From positions 1,488,001 to 1,552,000 of the forward strand of contig NC_089242.1 of the NCBI RefSeq assembly GCF_000512585.2: a stretch of 64,000 nucleotides of DNA, given 5' to 3'. Shown here in pieces: positions 58,701 through 64,000 of the stretch. Positions within the stretch are counted from its first letter, which is position 1; the number at the start of each line of letters is the position of its first letter. The translations under genes and the position numbers were made by a program. Source of the DNA: Kwoniella bestiolae CBS 10118. Taxonomy: Eukaryota > Basidiomycota > Tremellomycetes > Tremellales > Cryptococcaceae. The notes beneath the pieces are model-generated. The model was not told where the DNA came from and searched no databases. It saw nothing but the letters and a program-made list of their open reading frames with translations.

Positions 58701-59245
58701 ATATGAGATCTCAATTACCTCTCACACCTTCAGCCAGCTCACATAGTCATAGTCATTTGTCTTTCCCCATTCCTGGGTTGTCAGGCCATCCATTCCAGAA
58801 TGCCTTGAATGGTATACCCCCGATCGATCCGGGTCACAGTCAAAGTACGCTCAAGATTGGATCGAGACCACATTCCGTCCGACCTACCTTTGGCTTCCAA
58901 CCAGAACCGCAGGTATATACCCCCGAACATCTGGGATTCAGCGCCACCTTCACTCCAATACCGAGTCCTGCACCTCTTTCGTCAAGTTTGGGAACAGAGG
59001 ACACGTCCGGGCGAAACAAGATGACTCCCTCGAGAAGCACTATGACTTCTTCGGATCATTCGCCTGACCACCCTTCAGGTTCTGCTATTGGAGCAAGTAC
59101 GAGGGGAAGGAAATTGGCTAAGAAACGAACCCCTCCGTCTGCTTCCAAGATTTCGAGTGGAAGTGTAGGAGCGGGGGGATCTTTCCTGGCTAGTGAGAAC
59201 GGATCGATGAGGGAGAAGAAGCATTGGTGGAATCGGAAGGGATAG
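55771..59245 (+). CDS. Large Ser/Pro-rich protein of unknown function
   Basis: Three exons: 55771-56379, 56479-56757, 56816-59245; 1105 aa, all phases close. Not recognised as a known family. Most of it is Ser, Pro and Thr rich with many SP/TP and RxxS sites, suggesting a heavily phosphorylated disordered scaffold. Basic runs occur in exon 2 (SRPNSLKKRPKSYHGSRPN) and at TPTKKSPRRRRVSAIFSS, which is followed by IFGTSEDKEKDH. Two ordered helical patches stand out: LLIASHLLSTHAAALLRHSS with SMKEVSETMHKMARESLDWG (~660-710), and LLKEAQRLGNEGWTNLHKAE with EAWSEAMRGLAEIIR (~800-840). The C-terminus ends in a basic/aromatic REKKHWWNRKG. There is no signal peptide or membrane span. A tandem NAGNAG acceptor (CAGCAG) begins exon 3. 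Confidence 0.75.
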
Positions 59246-59440
59246 TGTTGTAAGTGTGGGAGAGTGTCTTGGTGTTCTGTTTTGATAATGTATGATGAAA
59301 GTGGGAACTTGATATTGGATGCTTTGCAGGATGTTGATGATGACTATTCATACCTATAATCACTGTGCAATCATAATCAGGTAAATAGATGTTCTATAGA
59401 CATATGCATATACAGTAATAATATAAAGTATCGTCAGTCG
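59246..59440. other. Short intergenic gap, convergent genes
   Basis: 195 nt of A/T-rich sequence separate the stop codons of the Ser/Pro-rich gene (plus) and the ACC-synthase-like gene (minus). Confidence 0.6.
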
Positions 59441-61969
59441 TTAGTTCGGAAGTTGCTTGGTCGGTACGAGGTTTAATATACTTTCGATCTTATCCAGTCC
59501 GACCTACGACGCTCAATCAGCTTATATCAAACATCCGTTGATGTGCCAGCTGAAAAAGTGAAGAATCAGACTTACAATGAGATTACCTCTCGGTACGCTG
59601 AAGGTCACTCTGTACCATCCCGCTACGTGATAATGATATGCCGAGCCGGGCGCCTAGCGTCAAGAGAAAGAATCGAGTATATCAGCTGATGATAAGTTTT
59701 TCAAAACGTAGACATGAGTTTGACATACAATGTATACCCCACCATCCAACAACTTCTGAAAGACCTTCTTCTCAGTAATTGCATCCTGGAATCCCAGGGT
59801 TTTACCAAGGTTGACCCAAATGAAGTTCCCTCTGCTCATACGAACCCGTGCCATATCAGCTCTGGTATGTCGTACCATATACATATACCAGACATAAGAT
59901 GAGAGGAAGGATGAAGACGTACGCATTGGAATTGGCCACTTCGACTCCTCTATCTATGAACCATTTCCTCGTGAATCTATGAGCCTCGGTCAATCGTTGT
60001 TTGTTGGTGCTGATGAATGATTCGAGTCGGGGTGGATCGAGTAGGAGAGTAGACCAGATTACGTCGGCTGGTGATGAGACTATGTTTACATGTTAGCTTT
60101 GAATCATCCCGACGCAGTGAGTAGTCAAGGGAAGGGAGATGAATGACTTACTTTTCATCAACATCGATGTATTCGCCATTGCCCTTAACAGCAGGGGATT
60201 GTGCTGCGAGACCAACGATCCGATACGCAGACCGTTTGAGCAGAAGCTGCCACCAGTAAATGTTTAGTATCTGTTTCTACTGAGAATCGACGGGAGAAAG
60301 TCATGATTGGACTCACTCTTTACTCATTCCATATACGACTGAGGAGCCGCACATCGTCAGCTACAACTCCTAGCAGGTAGAACATAGCTAACTCACCATG
60401 CAATCTGGCTTTATCAAACTCCATACCCAGCTCCCTCTCTACGTTGAGGCTCAGCATACTTGTGAATGGGTTCGCTTCAGGGAAGTCTACATTCACAAGT
60501 AAACGTCAACAATTTTGCATGACCAATTATCACTAGATGAGATATGAGCTTCAACTCACCATTATTATTATACACGCTCAAAGCGTAGATCTCATCCGAA
60601 ACCAAATGTAGATCTTTCTCCTCGCAGAATTTTGCGTAGGCTAGTAGCGTCTCTCGGGGGTATGTACGTCCAAGAGGGTTTTGAGGGTTACACGAAATCT
60701 GAACGCCCATATCATCAGCTGGTATCCTAGTACCTATTATTGGAACCGAGTGTTTCCAAGCTGAGACTTGTTGTCATTCACTCACCACCGCTCTCACTCT
60801 TATACCCTGAGATTCAACCTCTTTCAACTTATCTTCGAACATCTTTAAACAATCAGGTTCAAACGCTGCTTCTCCGATAGGTACATGAACGGGTATGAGC
60901 CGTACCCTCCCTCTACCTATGAGATCACGATCGAACCCTGTATAGCTAGACCAATGAGACAGGCATCAGCGTTCTATCTCTATCTCCTTGAGAAATGTAA
61001 CCAGATAAGCTGAAAGGCTACGCACTATGGCGCAGCGAGGAGGATCGCTTCCCCTTCGTCCATGAGTGTGTAGAAAAGCTGGTCTAGCACTATCCTCTCA
61101 TCAACCTTCAGAACCGTCCTATTCACTTCCGCAAAGAGAAGAGTGGCTTACCCGCTGAACACCCTACTCCCGTGATTATATGCTCAGGTTTGACAGTCTC
61201 TGCTGGATTGAAGTAATCGTTGAATAATCCAGATAAAGCTCGGTTGATCCGTCTTGAGCCCCATAGGGAGTCTCCGTACGATAGGTCCAGGGGGGTAAAG
61301 TTGGATTTGAGTGCTGTGGAGATGAGCTATACCCGACCCTGTATAAGCTGGGTGCTTCGTAGCTCCGTCTTGAACTTGAACTCACCTCTTGACATTCCTC
61401 CTGCATTAGGAAGTTCTCCGCTACTCCCAACGAGACTATTCCTCTAGGGTTGGAGACACAATCGTACTCTATATGATGTCAGTCATAATTAGCTAATCGT
61501 GATCCTTCATTATCTACGGCATACAATTGAGAAGCGACTTACGATCCTGAAACAGACAACTGAACCTATCAATCAACGGCCCCGCATCAGGCCCTCCCGT
61601 AGCTCTATCACTCAACTTCGGACCCAGATAGATCCTCCTCTGTTCCTCCCTCGTTCCCAGCTCGGAAGACGGTTGAGGAGGTGGTGGTCTTGGGAACCTT
61701 GTGATTACGGGTCCTCCACTGCCAGCCTTGGGAGGAAGGGAAGACACAGAGAGGGACCCAAAACATGATATCAACGTGTCAGAGTCTAAATCATCATCTA
61801 GGCTTGTTGGTTCTCTGTATTTGTCATCTTCGTCTGGATGTGCAGTGAGGATCTTGGTCGATGGTGGAGTTGAGGATGATCGAGTATGGGAGGAGGGGGA
61901 GGGTAGTCCGCAGGGTGGTTGGAGGGAGTAGCGGGTTGATATTGATAGGTTTGTTGAATGGGGGGACAT
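59441..61969 (-). CDS. ACC-synthase-like PLP aminotransferase (fold type I)
   Basis: Thirteen exons: 61969-61543, 61468-61386, 61326-61152, 61089-61026, 60945-60786, 60698-60560, 60486-60397, 60338-60317 (22 nt), 60246-60152, 60079-59923, 59861-59729, 59653-59576, 59503-59441; 561 aa, all phases close. The first ~130 residues are Ser/Pro-rich. The enzyme core starts YDCVSNPRGIVSLGVAENFL, typical of 1-aminocyclopropane-1-carboxylate synthase-like proteins. It continues with YGDSLWGSRRINRALSGLF, ILLAAPYYTGFDRDL, the NPQNPLGRTY turn, SDEIYALSVY, and YGMSKDFCSNGLRIG, where the Lys is the Schiff-base residue. It ends VAGWYRVTFSVP. ACS enzymes make ACC from S-adenosylmethionine; fungal relatives may instead be generic aminotransferases, so substrate is open. 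An upstream in-frame ATG at 62158 exists, but 61969 has a better context (CCACC ATG). Confidence 0.87.
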
Positions 61970-62986
61970 GGTGGACTTGTGGGGTGATAAGGAAGAGTGA
62001 GAGAATGAAGAGTGTATGACGAGAAGTTGTTGTCTTCTTATATCGAATTGGGAAGGAAGCACAGAGAGGACAATGATCAGATGATAAGGGGTTGACCAGG
62101 TGAAACGTTGGTTCCCGTCAGGTGATGCTGATGACGGCTGTGAATATTTACTCGCCAAGAAGCACGGATCTAGTCATGCACTGACATCTAATCTTGGATT
62201 GTATACCATCCCATCAATACCTTATACCTCGAGGATACACATGCAATTCATGATTCCGAATTCATCACATCCAAGCTTACTTGTATTCGGATAGCCGAGA
62301 GTGATCAAAGAGGACATTTATTGCGGATCACACAGTCAGTGGTTATCTCTAAAGACTATCGGTCATATCCGGAATGACGTGTCATTATATGTCGAGGACA
62401 CATTATCAGACGAGGTTACAGGTTAAACCCGGCAATGCCCGATCTCGGATTCTCAGGTTGTAACCTCGTTCATTCCTATATACCCGGATAATACATCGCG
62501 ATCATGTCATCCATTGAAATTTAGAGTTGAAGGTGAATGGATGCTGTCACTGTCATTCACTTCCCCAAATAATCATAGATACTCACTGTACTACATATCT
62601 TCTCAACCTGATCCCAATACCCGATACCCTCATTCAATCACATCGCTGTTACGAGTCTTCGTACTTTGTCTTTCAGTACACGAAGCTATTGTATAGCCAA
62701 AGGACCTTTGCACGCGGTATAACGGAGGTTGCCCCACACTCGCACACTTTGTCAATTGATCAATTGGTTCATCGTCATCCACCCTTCCCTTCCCATTCCC
62801 TTCTTCCATTTAACTCATAGCTTCACATCACCGCCGTGAAACATCTACAACTACCATCTATCATCTATCAGCAGTAACGACCTGGCGTTTTCATCCTACT
62901 ACTCTCAGCATAAACCAAAACATCAACTCCAATCTCTCCTCTGGAATAGCTGGACCCACTCGTAAACCACTTCCCACCCTCTCATA
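61970..62986. other. Divergent promoter, ACS-like / Nudix genes
   Basis: 1.0 kb between divergent starts; no gene recognised. Pyrimidine-rich leaders precede both start codons. A possible TATA-like TATATACCCGG occurs near 62478. Confidence 0.45.
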
Positions 62987-64000
62987 ATGTCAGGTAAGTC
63001 CCCTCACACTTCTGACGTACCTATCAAATCAATGCTCACTCACCCTCCCCGCAGACTTCCACCCCACCCCTTCAGCAGACTTACTAGCCCTCCTCCAAGA
63101 TCTTCGTCTCTCCGTCCCGCGAGTCATCCAATCACCCCCTACTCAACCAAGACGAGCGAGTGTAGCGCTGATTATAAGGCTGAAGCCTGCTCCGGAACTG
63201 GTATTTGAGGGACATGAACCTGAAGGATATGTCGGAGGGAGGGAGTTGATTAGGCAGAGTGATTTTGGATTGGGATACACGCTGGATGATTTCTTTAGAC
63301 TTCGTATGTACTCTCTCGCAATCTCACCTTTGGCTCTGCTCCCTCGATTATCTTTCCGTTCCTCCCTCTCTCCTCGCTGTGAGATAACCTCAATCGCTCG
63401 TAGCATGGGTAAATCACCCCAATACAACACCCGAAATCCTATTCATAAGAAGAGCACCCCACCACTCACCCTCCTCCTCCTCATCTTCATCCTCCTCCTC
63501 CGGCGGGTCAAGTAGCTCCCATAGTCGATGGTCAAGCCATATAGCCTTCCCCGGAGGAAGACACGAGCCAGATGATCAATCTGCCTATTTCACGGCATTG
63601 CGAGAGACGTGGGAGGAGATAGGTGTGGATCTGGCTGAGAAGGAGTTTCTGCATGTGGGGAGGTTGGATGAGAGGGAGGTGACGACGAGTTTGGGGAAGA
63701 GGCTGTTGATGATCCTGAGTCCTTTTGGTGAGTGATGTTCGTAGTGAAATTGCCGCGAGAGGTTCATGTGAGAATTGGGGGAGAAAGACATACAGGGCGG
63801 AAAGCAGTATAATCATGACGGGAATTGGAAAGGGGTCTCAGAAGGGGAGATGCTCGTGACTTGAAGAGTAAGCTAACGTCGCTGTCTCGCTCTAGTATTC
63901 TTGCAAACTTCACCTTTCAGTCCCACGCCTGAACTCCAAGCAGTAAGTTTGCCTTGGGTATCCACTCCTAGTCTAACGAACCTTAATTGACAACTCATCA
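62987..64000 (+). CDS. Nudix hydrolase (Pcd1/CoA-diphosphatase-like), 3' end outside
   Basis: Partial gene. Exons: 62987-62993 (only ATGTCAG), 63055-63303, 63404-63727, 63896-63942; a further intron starts at 63943 and the rest is beyond the window. Phases close through exon 4. The product begins MSDFHPTPSADLLALLQDL, and the Nudix fold starts at ILFIRRAPHH. After a 20-residue Ser run comes SSHIAFPGGRHEPDD followed by TALRETWEEIGVDL; with the preceding GGR this matches the Nudix box (REXXEEXG helix, metal-binding glutamates present). FPGGR...TALRET is the form found in peroxisomal/mitochondrial coenzyme-A and 8-oxo-dGTP diphosphatases (Pcd1, NUDT7/8). No PTS1 can be checked because the end is missing. 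The 7-nt first exon puts all but two codons after the first intron. Confidence 0.85.

Noticed and set aside
1..64000. tRNA, rRNA, transposon and biosynthetic cluster search by eye
   Set aside because: No A-box/B-box pair folding as a tRNA, no rRNA-like block, no transposase or reverse transcriptase motif, and no group of co-pathway enzymes was seen. A covariance-model scan would be decisive for small RNAs.

Overview
The window is nuclear DNA of a basidiomycete yeast or filamentous tremellomycete (Cryptococcus/Kwoniella-like). The evidence is the gene density, the many 50-90 nt introns with GTRNGT donors, CTRAY branch sites and YAG acceptors, and the product set (RAVE subunit, SNF2 remodeler, PNUTS homolog, BAG protein, CLC channel). 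The assignment is an inference from style and gene content, not from a database match. Gene models were built by hand from splice signals and reading-frame continuity. Unless stated otherwise, exon phases close for every multi-exon model given here.

Left part (1-9700): a Ser/Pro-rich gene runs off the left edge (minus). It is followed by a tandem array of three secreted paralogs (plus; 2736-7478) that share a 10-13 nt microexon. Copies 1 and 3 show frame disturbance. A MAPEG/MGST3-type membrane glutathione transferase gene lies next to them.

Middle-left (9900-31950), mostly minus strand: a SWI/SNF ATPase (SNF2/STH1 type) and RAV1, the RAVE scaffold for V-ATPase assembly. RAV1 has one junction that is off by one base. 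A decayed TBC-type Rab-GAP gene (plus) sits head-to-head with RAV1. Then come a homeodomain transcription factor with a 4.5 kb gene-free upstream region, and an ornithine cyclodeaminase/mu-crystallin-family enzyme.

Middle-right (32000-51400): a 4.2 kb gene-poor stretch holding paired MluI-cell-cycle boxes, then a PHD-finger protein and a BAG-domain co-chaperone (both plus). Convergent to the BAG gene is a PNUTS/Ppn1-like PP1 regulator (minus; TFIIS-N-like domain, RVxF motif, C-terminal CCCH finger). Its divergent neighbour is a CLC chloride channel (plus).

Right part (52200-64000): an AAAP/MTR-like amino-acid permease, a large unrecognised Ser/Pro-rich protein, an ACC-synthase-like PLP enzyme (minus), and a Nudix hydrolase that begins with a 7-nt first coding exon and runs off the right edge.

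No tRNA, rRNA, transposon or CRISPR-like array was recognised. The genes look like ordinary independent nuclear loci rather than a pathway cluster. The one locally organised system is the tandem secreted family.
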